NCBI RefSeq assembly: GCF_032854445.1
Contig: NC_088304.1
Coordinates: 25,123,704 to 25,187,703 of the forward strand
Length of the DNA: 64,000 nt
Direction: 5' to 3'
Source of the DNA: Liolophura sinensis
Lineage: Eukaryota; Mollusca; Polyplacophora; Chitonida; Chitonidae
Shown one piece after another: positions 23,561 through 36,500 of the stretch. Both the position numbers and the translations under genes were made by a program. The notes beneath the pieces were generated by a model, which saw only the letters and a program-made list of their open reading frames with translations, did no database searches and was not told where the DNA came from. Each line of letters begins with the position of its first letter. Positions within the stretch are counted from its first letter, which is position 1.

Positions 23561-24129
23561 ATAGCCTGTGTAAAACTAAGCACAAACAAAACTGACAACA
23601 GCCTGGAAACAAGAGTTCAAGTGAACACAACAAATGCATTTGTTTGAAATGTATAAAAGAATACCAGCAGCATTGTGGTGAGTACAACACCGGAGGGAAA
23701 TTTTCATCACAAATGGACAAAAGTGTCCATGTCAAATCCAAACTTTAGGCGGAAAACAGTTGGAATTGTAGCCCGGACACAATATCAGTTCTATTCACAT
23801 ATTATATATAAGGAAAATTGCAATCTGGTAACCACGACAACTGCAGAAATGGACAAATGTGAGTTGTGACATATCGTCATCTGTGTATGTATGTATCCAC
23901 AAGAAATTAAAACTCTACGGAGAAAACTGTTACAGCCCAGACACAAATACAGATGCACGGACAGACAGGCGGGGGCCTATAAAAACTGAGTGCTTACTGG
24001 AGGAAACCAAGTGTATTTTCAGAGGATTCTAATCACAGCCTGGAGTACAGACACAGGAACATGGCCGTTTTGAATACAGTAAAAGAAGCTCGAATTCCTG
24101 CTGCAACTGCAAGAATAAAATAGTTTTAA

Positions 24130-24260
24130 GACTTACCCTAACTCCTCAACCTTTCTGCATATGAAAGAGCAACTTTCAGTGCAGTTTGTGCATGTTTTCA
24201 ATTTCATTTTGGAGACAAAACCACATAGGTTGAATTGGCCAATTTGAGGGCTTCACTAAA
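24130..24260 (-). mobile_element. partial copy of a dispersed foldback element
   Basis: ctcctcaacctttctgcata, then tgaaagagcaactttcagtg and cagtttgtgcat, match the reverse complement of the right half of the element at 59180-59405. Only one end is recognisable. Confidence 0.55.
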
Positions 24261-24363
24261 CACATCACAAGCATGTACATGTAAAACATGTCAGGATCCT
24301 GTTAAAATTATTAGAAAACAAAAATGACGTCGAACAATGTTTTTTTTCTGCATCAAAAATGTC

Positions 24364-24369
24364 TTTATT
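24364..24369 (-). terminator. candidate polyadenylation signal for the CUX transcript
   Basis: On the - strand this reads AATAAA, followed about 15 bases later by an A-rich stretch and then T-rich sequence. It is the first canonical hexamer met at the edge of the SINE-poor block, and it would give the CUX mRNA a 3' UTR of about 8.2 kb. Earlier sites on the - strand could also be used. Confidence 0.3.
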
Positions 24370-27300
24370 GATAAAGTGAGCACCTATAGTGTACACCCTT
24401 ATAAATGCACATCCAACAGTCAAAAATAAGGACTAGATAAACTGCATGCCAATGTACACTGTGCAGCATTGCACCTGCTCACTCGAACATCAGGAGTAGC
24501 TTCCCTTTCCCGATGGCAACCCCACCACCAGGAAGCCACACCTTCACTTCCAAACAATAGTATGCAAATTGTTTTCCTAGACATATCTAATTTGTCAGTA
24601 ATAATAGCGTAGAAATATAAGAGATTAAAATGGTTATAAGTTTTCTTAAGTGTTAATCTTTTTTTTTTCTTTTTTTTTTGTATGGTGTAATTGTCTTCCG
24701 CGATTTTATTACGAAACAATTTTATTCATTAGAAAAGTTAATTCTTTCATGATAATAGTTTCGAAACAACAGTGATGTAAAAAAGATGTAACGAGTAATT
24801 TTAAGTTAACACACCAGTGAGTGCCCTTAAGAAAGGCCAAAAATACAATATATCATACATGTATAACTTGAAATCTTTTTCTCACTGAATGTGCTGGTCC
24901 ATCGCAGGCTTACCCATTTCCGCATGAAAAGCCATCGAGAAAACAATGGAAAGTTGTAAGATCTATTTATGCACCAGAAAGTTTCTGATGGTAAGGCAAA
25001 GGACAGGTAACATCACCATGCACTGGCGAAAGTAATACAATATGAAGATGAGAGTTGACAGGGAAGAAGACAAAAACAAAAATCAAGGAAATTCGGGAAA
25101 ACAGAAAATAATTATCATAATAATAAAAAAATGCCACTATTAACTTAATGTTCAGTGTATTATCTTCATATTATAATAAAGTCTTGCATATTGCAGGGTG
25201 CAACAAACATGTTTATAGAATATATGTATGTATATAGATATATATATATTTATGTATGCCGAGGTTGGTGTTTTCCTGTACACACTTTTGTAAATTTATC
25301 CAATATGAGGGTTTAAAATCTGCACACAAAAAAAAAAAAAGAAAAAAAAAAACACAAAAAAAAACAAACAAACAAAAAAAAACAGAATAACAATGGTAAC
25401 TTAAGTACAGCTATATATTTATATACAAGACTAATCTAATACAACATTTAAAAGGGTAGTACTGTGGTCGTACCAGAAAGAGTTATAAAACAGGAACAAA
25501 AAACATTGCAAAATTAATTCCTGAACAAATTATACGGCAGTTTATAAGGAAAGCAATCTGCTTATTAAAATATAGTTGCGTGTTTTTTTTTTGTGTCTTT
25601 ACTATGAAGACACTTACGTCAAGACAAAAGCAAGGAAATTAGCGAGCAGTCTACACAGATATCAAAAGGCTGCAAAAAAAAAAAAAAAAAATTCAACTGC
25701 ATTTTGATAGTCCCAATCAACCCTTGCTTAATATCAGACCAGAATCAGCCTAAAATTTTCTCTGGCTGACAGTTCAGTGACCGGGCAGCAAAAATCTGCC
25801 AAAAAAAAAATGGCAGCTGAACTAGAGCATAATAACAACAATTATGACAAAATCTGTGTCAGCACTATCTCGGCACAATAGTCAGATCAGTTCAATCACG
25901 CAACAGGGTTGGATTTTCCCACGTTGCAAGAAACTCGTGCTCAGTTCTATTATTTTAAAGGGAGTTCAAGTGGAGATGTGGGATTCTGTATCACATTTGA
26001 CCATTGTACCTCTCCTCAGTCACGGACATGATGTAATACCTCCAACTTCTGCTCCATATCCAACTGAGAAGTATTTAAAGTAAATTATACAAGTACTGGC
26101 ACACACGGTTAGTAAAAGTGAGAAATTTTCGTCTTTAAACTGATACTTTTTACAGTTCAAGGTCATTCATTTCTCAGCAGTGAGCACTGAGGAATCAACA
26201 ATATCGAATTAAAAATCTTTTACAAAAGGCACAAGATATTCATGCTTTGCTCATCTAGATGTTCAATGAACATGAACATTGCATAAGCACTAAACAGACA
26301 AACAGCCAATCACTGACCAGGAAGACAAATTTGAAAGAAACTAGACATCTGATTAGCCTAGCAGACTAGCCAGGACGAAATAAGTACATGTAGGTATTGT
26401 TGGGAACAACAAGTGCTTGTAGCACCAGATAGTTGTTTTTATTGGACTGATATATACAGCCAATAACTGATTGTCAAAAAAGATACCAGTAAATTATAAA
26501 CAATGAGCCAAATGAATTCAAAATAAAGTTGACATCAATGTCTGATTTCACAGCAGGTGAGTTTGAAAAAGTCGCAACCTCTTCTTCAAACAACCTTAAC
26601 CTCTGAAGAAGTGGGGATTTCGTTCATTGAGAATCAAAGTTTACATAAACAAAACAGTCCACATACAAAAGCATGCCTACTTTAAAAAAACAATAAACAT
26701 CCATATTTTTTTTTCAGAATCTCTCACTCGCAATATGGAACATCTCCATTTTATTTTAACACAATCTATGTGTTGAGTATTTTTTTAAGAAATCTAAACT
26801 CTGATTTTGCAAGATGATGATTCAAAAAAGAATCCTATGTGACCAGAGATCTGAAGTTTGGGCTGAAGCAGATCTTGTCTGCCATAGGCATGAACCCCAA
26901 AACAAATGTTTGATACCAGGATCAGAATCCAGTCCACAAACCTTAAGTGTAATGTTAGTACACAAGAGTTTTGATTGTTAAGGTTGTACTTAGGGTTAGC
27001 TTAGCTAAGCCATAATTATCCATGGCCAACTGTAATCTTCAAGTAATCATATTGCACTTTTTTAACAACGAAAATTCTTAACAAACAGAAAACTTAAACA
27101 ACAAAAAATTAATTACTATTGCAAAATTAAGAGTGTATTTGATTATCTGAGACAAAGAGGAAGGTTTTAGAAGGCTCTTGATCAGACTACAAGTTAGATT
27201 GAGCTTAATTAATCATAAATGTAGTGTTCACATTTACTGTTGATCCCTGGTCTGAGATCGTGAAGCAATCTTAGACATAAGTCCAAATTTCAAATCACTT

Positions 27301-29282
27301 CAAAACTGTTATTTCTGATGTAACAAGGTCAAAATATTACCTGACACTGTAAATTGTCGTAAGTTATTGTATAATAAGTTTCAGCTAAAATAACAGAAAG
27401 GAACATTCTAAATTTAGCGATCCAAAATACTGACTTAAGTCTAGGATCGATTCGTGATGCAGGGGCAATGATGATAAGATCAAGTCAAACACATGATATC
27501 TGAGGATTTCACGTCAAAACCTACAGATTATTCCAAAAGATGCGGACGGTAAAAAAAAAAAAAGCACCGTGGAGGAAATTTGGAAGCACATGTATCATTA
27601 CAGACAGAAACATAGGGCTAATTCAACAAAGTAGACTTTTCATTTCACTAAAACTTTAAAGTATACCTTCCGCGATCTTCCTGCTTAATTCAGAGTGTCT
27701 TAATTATCGGGTGTCTTAAATTACAGAGAAGATATTGTAATGTACACGTAAGAGTTTGTCCAATTCAAGATAAAACTGTGAACATGCAATACGTGTTGTA
27801 TTAAATAGAATCCAAAACAATTTGAATCTTTGCGGATCATACCTAAAGATTTATACCGCTTTTAGTAAAGAAACTATCTGCAGAACTGACGTCTGGTTAA
27901 ACCATGCAGTTGTCGGGATACGGTAAGCCTAGCACTATCGTCTGTTCATCATTTAGAGGTCAACAATGACATTTAATAATCTATATATAAAGAGAGCCAT
28001 AATTCTGTGAGTTAAGATCCAAAATTTAGCCCCACTACAACATTGTTTCAATGCTATAATCCTGAAGCGTTCCTAACTTTTCTAATGCTGTCTCATTAAA
28101 GCATTGCATGACCCACAATTTGGGGGGCTTCTGCAGCAATGTCGAAATTGCAGAGGAAAAGCATAATTGCCCAATACGCTTAAAAACAGAGAAAAAGAAG
28201 ATCCAAGAATTAGATCTGATCAGACAAAGTTAATTAAGCTGTTACAAGTAGTTCCCAATTCAATGAAGGATGTCAAAATTGCACTTTAAAAAGGTGTTCT
28301 TAGAGCATAACAGAAACTGAAGATTAGAGATTTAGAACTGTAGCTAAGGGACTAAGGCATAAAAGTAGATCCTGGTTGAATCAAGCGTGTCAAAACTGAT
28401 GGATAAATACGTACATGTAATTGCTCTTCGCACATAACAGGCTTAGAACTGAGAAGGTGGCCTTAAACAATTAAAAGTAGTTCCTAATCAAAGAACTCAG
28501 TCACATAAACGGTTACAATAAGCTACAGTTCAAAATGCTGCTGGCAAACAAAATATCAAAACAATGGTTTATCAGTCAAATGATCGATGCCTTGTGCTTT
28601 TTTGACTGGAAGAAAAAAAAAATCAATTCAGTTCTGAATATAGTGGTCTCCCTTTTGTGTCGAAGAAACTGTTTCTGTGGTCAACATCTGTTTAACGGCC
28701 ACAACCTACTTTAACAGCACTGTACATGTAGAGTACATACATTTATATCTTGGATTTATTTAAAGATTAACTAACGGATTTTTAATGCCATGCCCAAGAA
28801 TTTTTTTCACTTTATAAATGTAGGATTTAGGTGAAGAAAACTGATTTAGTGCCTGGAGTAAGATTTTTAAACAAAATACTACACAGATATGGATTGGGAA
28901 ATGGGGCACTTCTCAATGATGACCCTGCACGACTAATAACATACACCTAAATGAGGACGAAAACGTAGATAGCACCAATTACAGCTGAATAGTAAAATAC
29001 AGATACTGAATAATGTTCTTAGTATCCATGACAACCAGACCTTTGACAGTTCACGCATGCATACATACATCGTTATACCATACCAAATAGGACAACCCGA
29101 GAACTAAATCTTGCACAAAATACATAGGCCTACTTCTACTATGTCTCTTAATATATATAGCCATTTAAAACTGCTCTCCTAGGAAAGAGAAAATATATGA
29201 AAATTATGAATAATGTTAATTTCTCCAATTATGAGAATAGGGGCAGTGAACATGTGCAAGTGGAAAGTTTAAAGTCAAAGGT

Positions 29283-29378
29283 AGGCCCTAATCAAGAATG
29301 GTACATAGGCCCCAATCAAGAATGCTATGTAGGCCCCAAGCAAGATTGGTATGTAGGCCCTAAGCAAGAATGGTACCT
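29283..29378 (+). repeat. 24-base tandem repeat, four copies
   Basis: Four imperfect units of the form gtaggccccaagcaagaatg + gtat. The 24-base period reads as an 8-residue repeat on the + strand (GPKQEWYV), but no gene context supports translation. It lies in the putative CUX 3' UTR. Confidence 0.75.
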
Positions 29379-32179
29379 TACATACTCGGAATCCTGGTTA
29401 AAAAAGGTCAGAAAAGGAAAAAGTTAATTGGTTTGAGAATGAAATATTTTTCTAGGACCTTAAATTGCACAGCATAAATATGAATTAATTAAGCATTAAT
29501 TAAGCATTAATTAGCAAGACTAGTGATTACATAGCATAAACAAGAAGCACCGGATGTTCACACAAACCCACCCATGACATGTTACTTGTCCAATAATTAA
29601 TACCCGCTCTTTTACATAATTGTTTAAAAAGGATTTCATAAGATTACAAAGTTAACATTTAAAAAAACTCAAACTAGGGTGCACATAAATACAGAAAATG
29701 GATTTCGTGTTGGCAAACTACAAGTAGGAAAAGACAAACACAAACGTACATTGGGCTTACCGCCTCCGTCACTGAAATACCGCACCAACAACAACAACAA
29801 CGATGTTACCATGGCGATGTGCTGGAATTCCTCTGGTAGCCATGTTAGTGTAACATAAAACAATGCAGTAGAGCTAATAATAGCTGGGTGATTTCATGAG
29901 AACACGCAAGCATATGACAACCGTTAGATTAGGGCACACATTCAGTCGTTACATATCTGAGAAATCTCATAGTAATGTAGAAAAAAATGAATTCCCCCAT
30001 GGTTAAGTAACCACTGGATAACTGGGGCATGTGGTTGCATGAGGTATCGGTTTCTACTCATTACAAAGGCTATACAACTTAGCCTGCAATGGTATAACAC
30101 AAAAACAACCCAAAAAAAAATAATAAAAGCCAAGAAAAAAAACCCCAGATCAAAACAGATTATCTGATCAGATTTGGGCATTATTTTCTACAAAGTTCTT
30201 ATTAACCTCAGTCATATAAATTCATGGAAATGATTGCAAAGATGTCTGGCCTGGCCCCTTCGTGAGATTCAGTAAAAAAAAAAAAAAAAAAACCAAAACA
30301 CCAAATTTCTTAACAATATGGCCTTTCTTGATAATGAGGGTAACAGAAAATATATAAAAAGCCAAAACGGATTAACAATTAAATGACATAAACAAGAAAC
30401 AAGGATTTTGCTGTGGTGATCATATAACTTTACCAAGTTAACAATAATGGCTACTTGAGATTGGCTAATTAAGATAATGAAAGCAATCAGCTTTACTTAA
30501 ACGTCTCAGGTGAGCTGTCCACTAATTCAGATAACACTGGCAATCGAGTTTACCTAAACATCCCAGGTGAGACTGACACTAATTAAGGCACCACTTTCAT
30601 CCCTTGTGAGAGAATCAAGAGCGAAATAAAAAGGCACCAGTGTGAACTTGAATTTTACATGTAATTCTCAGATCAGGGTCGATAACTGAAACATGTTTCA
30701 AAAATATACTGTACACTGCCTGCCAAAAATAACAAAAAGAAAACAAAAAACAAAGAAAACATACAGTTGTTTATGAGCACGCATCACAGCTGCAAGTCTT
30801 GTAACAATTTGCAGATCAAATGCTTTGTTAGCTAAACAATTTCAGATCTTAATTCCTGTTATCTGATAAACTTTTCCAACAAAAATGTGGAAAGTCTACA
30901 GAATGTTTCAGGTTCAATGTAGGGTGATGTTTGTCAGCTACCATCCATATTCTCAACTGAGAAAGTGTAAAACTGAAAAACAAAATTTACAATGGACTTG
31001 AGAAAGGTTCAGTGAGAAAACAATGAGCCTTAAAATGGCTCATGGCTGGAACTGAGAGAACCAAGCCTGGAAAATGTTCTCAGTGAGAACATCAAACTCT
31101 TCCAAGTTTTAAATGGCTGGAGATTCAATCAATACTAATTTGTTTTCAGAATGGTTGCTTCTCTTTTAAAGTCATTTACTAAACTCTTGTGATACTGAAC
31201 TAAATCTGTAGTATTAAACAAACGAAAACACACAAACAAAAAAAAATCCGCAACATACTGACAATTAAACGTAGAATTTCTAAGTCTACAGTATTTCAAA
31301 GGCAGATTTGTTGCAATCTCGAACTGTTGGGCAGTTACACTTCACAGCTCGTCTGTGAGACTAAGATGTATCAACCACTATTAAGCAGTGCAACACACAA
31401 CCTGCAAAAAAGCCTCAGAATTTGTTTCTATGATTTTCGGTTAACACCAAGGATGAAAAAACAGTATGTGTTCAACTATAACTCAAATTACGTCAGATTT
31501 TGCTGACTATCAATAATATCTGGGTAAGTAAATTAACGTAGTCAACGAAGTCAAGTCCACATTCCAACACTACATATAGCTCAATATTAAATAAGTCCGT
31601 TTTTATGCCAAGCATGGATGAGAACCTATAATTACATATGTACATTGGTATATATGTCTACACGTCATTCTACATATTGCAAAATGTGGTGGAAAAAAAC
31701 AACATGGTGAAGCAAACCACATGTAGTCTATACCCACTGAATGCACTATGAACTCCTACCATAAACAATAAAACCGTAATAAGATGACTAACTGTTTCAC
31801 ATTGACAAATTGGATAAACTCGTCCAAACAAACAAACAAACAAACAATTGCCGAATACAGAAAAAGAAACAAAACAAAAAAGAAACAAAAACAAAAAAAA
31901 AACACACAAAAAAAAAAAAAATCAGCAATAATAATAATAATAACAATAGCATGCATTCTTCAGTACGTGAAACAGGACCTTAGCAACGTATTTCAATATG
32001 AGAAAAAATATCCAACTGTATTAGTCTGGCACACATCACATGGCTGTACGTACATGTACATCAATGTGGGTTAATATAGGTAAAGTGTGAAGATTTAGTA
32101 GATCATATATAATAGTAATACATGTAATAATAAATGTTAAAATGTAATGGCACGTTTGTATTAAGTAATAGAAAAAGGA

Positions 32180-32208
<29 letters not shown>
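32180..32208. repeat. (TA)n microsatellite
   Basis: A run of about 14 TA dinucleotides, about 370 bases beyond the CUX stop codon, in its putative 3' UTR. Confidence 0.9.
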
Positions 32209-32210
<2 letters not shown>

Positions 32211-32577
32211 ACACAAACTTTGACACCTGTCTCTGGTTCCCCTGAGGAGCGTTCCCATGGAAACTTATGGCCATAAACCCATGGAACAATGGGGTCCAGT
32301 ATTGCAGTCGAGGCCTAAATAAAATTAAAAAAAGGTCCTCGGTCAGTTTCACCTCTCCTCACCTTCATGCACCACTTTCAGTCGATCTGTGCAAATGAGC
32401 TGATCTTGTAGAAGAAAAGACTTCACCCATCAGTATTTTAACAGTATTGAAAATATCAACTCTAACAGCTCTGAAGCTGTGATTTTTGACACATCGTCAG
32501 GAAAAAGATTCAAAAATAAACAGCAGTCACTATAGTTAATCCTGCCGCAGGAGCTTCACTGCAGTCTTCTACCAAGG

Positions 32578-33536
32578 TCACCAGTCTTCCCAGTCCTTTT
32601 CACGTTTGGTGTTGTCACTTGGGCTACGCTGACTCATGTCGCCTTTACTTTCACTCTGGTCCCAGTCCTCACTTTTGTTGTCGCTCATTGGCGATTTATC
32701 GAACTTTGCTGACTCATCTTTCGACTCGGATATATCTACCGGTGAAGCGGAGTTGTCTCCCCTTACATCGCTCTCCACCTTCTCCTCGCTTTCTTCGTGT
32801 TTCACCAGCGAGACCTTTTCGCTTATTTCTGTGCTAAAATCCTGCTCCACATCCTCTGAGGGGGTTTCTGTGGCCTTACCCACTGGGCTTCGTTGTTGAG
32901 TTTTATCAAGTTGCGTGCCTTCGTACACCCACTTGGGGTGTGAACTTTTCCTCTTCTTTACCCCCGTTTGACTGGTAACAGCCACCATGAGAGGGGCCTG
33001 CGTGTCCTCTACCTTCACCCTGCCACCTTCCTTCTCTGACAGATGACTTGGTGTCCGACTGTCTGTTGTCTCGTCCTCTGCTGTGACATCAGACGGCTGA
33101 GAGCCTCTCACCAGCTCAAACTGTGGGAATAGCCACTGGTTGTTTTCCTCTCCCCCTGAGCCCTGCCTGAAGGCTGCTGGTGCCGGAGTGTCGCCAGACC
33201 CTGACGTCCCGTCGCTGAGGTTAGAGTTATCTTCCCCTGGCTCTGATTTGACAGACAGCGGGTTGTAGTCAAAGCTGTTACTGTTTGAGTTTCCTCCAGT
33301 GTGTATCTGCTGCTTGGCACGCATGCGGTGGTTATGGAACCAGTTTACTACTGTTTTCACGCCCACACTTAAATTACTGGCGAGAGCTTCGATTGTGCTT
33401 TGATTAGGGTAGGGATCATTTGCATAGGCTGTTCGCAGCGTCTCTTTCTGATCTTCTGTGAAGAACACGCGAGGACGTTTGATAGGAGTTTCACAACTTC
33501 TCTGCTCATCCATGCTACTCTTACGACGTCTGTTTG
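32578..33536 (-). CDS. CUX1: CUX terminal exon: homeodomain and acidic C-terminal tail
   Basis: The exon opens in phase 1 after a strong polypyrimidine acceptor. Some 17 residues in comes the homeodomain, from about [20 protein letters not shown] to the recognition helix [15 protein letters not shown]. The His after WF (homeodomain position 50) followed by Asn51 is the mark of the Cut class, and HNHRMR matches Drosophila Cut more closely than vertebrate CUX1. About 250 Ser/Glu/Asp-rich residues follow, ending EDW. VKSEPGE and RVKVED match the SUMO consensus psi-K-x-E. No further globular domain is evident. The tail probably acts in repression or activation, but this is inferred from family knowledge. 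Confidence 0.93.
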
Positions 33537-36500
33537 CTGAAAGGAAACAAAAAGAAAAAAAAAAGCTCAACATCATTATGCTTAATCATGGACAAAAAAG
33601 AGCGCAAACTCTCAATAGTTAGGTCTTTTCCACAAAAAACTGACACCGTCTTGGGCTTCAGCCCATCATCAGGTGAAAGTTAATAGCCCAGGTTAAAATA
33701 TGGGGTGACAAAAACTAGATTGATCAATGCAGCCTTCAATTACCTTCAATTATATAAGTACGTGGGAAGGTCTGTCAGCAACGTATGGATGGTCGTGGGT
33801 TTCCCCCACCAGCTGTGCCTGGTTTCCACCCACCATAATGCTGGCCGCCGTCATATAGTGAATAGTGAAATATTCTTGAGTTCGGAGTAAAACACCAATC
33901 AAATAAATAAATAAATCAATCAATTATATAACAGCATATATGTACCTTTAATACAAATACAATTTTTTTTTATTGGCACGTGGGTGGTGTGCCAATTAAG
34001 AAACTGAATTTTTTTTTTTAAGGAAGAGCTTAAAATGGCTAATTGTTTGCATACATTATACAAAATAAAGACAGACAAAAATGTTCTAAATCATGTCCAG
34101 TGTGTACCCACAAAAATAAAAATACATGTACAAGCATCAACTAAAATGGCTAGTTTTTAATTCAAACACCAAAAGTAAAACATATAAATAAGTCCTGTAA
34201 TTGGAGTTCGACAAATCTTGGAGCTTACCAACAAACGAGCGCTGACATTTTGTAAGTTTTCCGCTTCGGTTGTCGGGTGGTGCTAGTGTGATTCAGAACG
34301 CTACCACCACCTGACACGGCTCGTTATTGGATAGGCTCTAGAATTATTGTAATTCTTCAACCTTTTCACATGTTTGCAAGGTGTTTATTCAAGCATATTC
34401 TGAAGTCTAATTATAAATGTGCATAAATTGCCCTGAAAGTGGCTCTTTCGTCTGTAAAAAGGTTGAAGAATTATGGTATTTGCAGAAAGTGTAAACGTTT
34501 TGCCACCAGTCATCTGGAAATGTGAAGACTGCCATCTTGTTTAGTTTTCTACATACATGTACACAGCAAATTTAGATATTTTAACCATTAGAAAAAAAAA
34601 TTTAATCAGCTCAAACTTATGCTTTATTCAAATATATATACATGTAATTATGTTTTTAAAAATTTTTTACATATTTCAGAAAAGGGAGTAGAACTTTTCA
34701 CTCCTTGATTTGGTGATCAGACTTGTTTCATTGCACAATGACCTTCACACCAGAATTTTCAAAACTGTCAGTAATTGTAAGACTGAAAAACACTTATGGA
34801 TTGAACCTGGAAAGTTTAAACCTAATCAGGCCATCTTAATTCCTTGTCTTTTCATTCCATCAAACCTTGATCAAACTGAAGGTCAAATATTTGCATTAGG
34901 GGATGAATTAGAAAAACAAGATGGCCGACTTTCTGACAATGACTGAGCAAAATTTTGTGACGTCACATAGACCTCTGGGTGACAAAACGATGATTCTTCC
35001 TGAAAGCACCTCCCGACCCACCTTTAGCCTCTGTTTGGTACAGTTTGAGCTTCTCAATGTTGAAAGGGTCGTTCAACCAAATAAGCATCCGAACAAAGGG
35101 TTCTTTCCCTTTAATGCTGAGTACGGACCAAGGTTTTGGTTTAGAAAGTAGCTCACTGACGGACCCCTGGGAAAGGCCCAGGACGGCCTCCCCAAACAGT
35201 TTCTGGCCCAAGTTGTGGAACTGAAGAACGTCTTTTATCTTGCTTGTCAGGTCAACCGTGTCAAGGTCAGGGGTCATGGCAGCAATTTCAAAGATGGAGT
35301 TGGTGTAAAAGCCAAAGTAGTGTCCGCAGACAGCTGCTTCAATCAGTGGATCTTGTTGCGAGGTAGGTGTGACCGTGGGAGGCCGCGACAGAGAGTGAGG
35401 GGTGTCGGGCGGAGGGGACAGGGCTACACCGAAAAACAAAGAACAGAAAGAAAAACCCAAACTCAAATAAAGAACCACAAAAGTGAATAACTACTACTAT
35501 AATTCTAAATATAAAACTCTTAAAAAAGTCTAAAAATGTCTAATATACCCATGCAGCTTGATTACGAGACACATAACTCAACAAATCATGTTTCTATTTC
35601 ACCTTTAATGTGTTACAATTTTTTTTTTAGTTTTTAATCACTGGCATTTGTGATCAATTCTTTTTTAAAAAGGAAGAGGAGGGCAACAAAGTTAACCCCA
35701 TTTGTATAACCAATTTTAAGCCACAGCGGGAAAAATGAAGAAATGTGTATCATTTAGACATGATTCATTTTTGCATGTAGACCTATTGCAGAATTGAGGT
35801 TCACCCAAAACTTAGTTTGCAGTGTTTGAAAGAGTAGAAACAGTTCACAATACACACATCAGTGCTGGTAATAGAAACCTGTCCTGTGAATCTTTGTCAA
35901 GTGCTTTTCACTTAATTTATAGAAATCAAAACTTTTAAAAACACACACATCAATTAAAAAGCTTCCACACAGCTTAATGAAGGGACAGTGACTTCTTCCC
36001 ATTCTTTAAAAAAAAACACATATTTAATGATGTGCATTGTTCTTTGTTTTCCCTTCTTCAAATTTAAGGCCATTCAATTATCTTCAATGATAATAAGACA
36101 ATGATGATAACAATGATTGGCTATATGCAGAAAAAAAACATGAAAATTAGACTTTGAGACGTTCCTTTCATCATGACATGATGTGCTGCATCATATTTGA
36201 TTCCAGTTCGAGTTCTGTCTTTTTGATCTCAACACATTTTTTATGGATATTGTTTGTAACCATTGTACATGACATGTAGATTTCAACCAATTAAAAGGGA
36301 GAGGCTTTTGGGCAGGGAGGGAATAAAAATAAACATATGAGATATAACAAGCTTGGGGAACTTGTAGCTGAGGTGAAGAAGCCTGTGATTAAATGAGACT
36401 ACATGTATACTACAGATGTTGGTGCTAAATTTGAATTTAAGCATTTAATAATATGTATTTTGTCCCTGGTACATGTACACTGATTGGCTCGCACGCACGG

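Larger units (their letters stand above)
24346..32577 (-). other. CUX1: candidate very long 3' UTR of the CUX gene
   Basis: The 8.2 kb after the CUX stop codon hold no supported gene on either strand. They are almost free of the SINE that otherwise occurs every 1-3 kb; only one highly decayed fragment near 28745-28830 is seen. Vertebrate CUX genes also have long 3' UTRs. The inference of a UTR rests on repeat depletion, position and a downstream AATAAA, not on direct evidence. It contains a 24-base tandem repeat at 29283-29378 and an AT microsatellite at 32180-32208. Confidence 0.4.

Noticed and set aside
18704-24345. CASP-specific exons (alternative product of vertebrate CUX1)
   Set aside because: These would be expected downstream of the CUX homeodomain exon on the - strand. 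I saw no coiled-coil or C-terminal membrane exon there.
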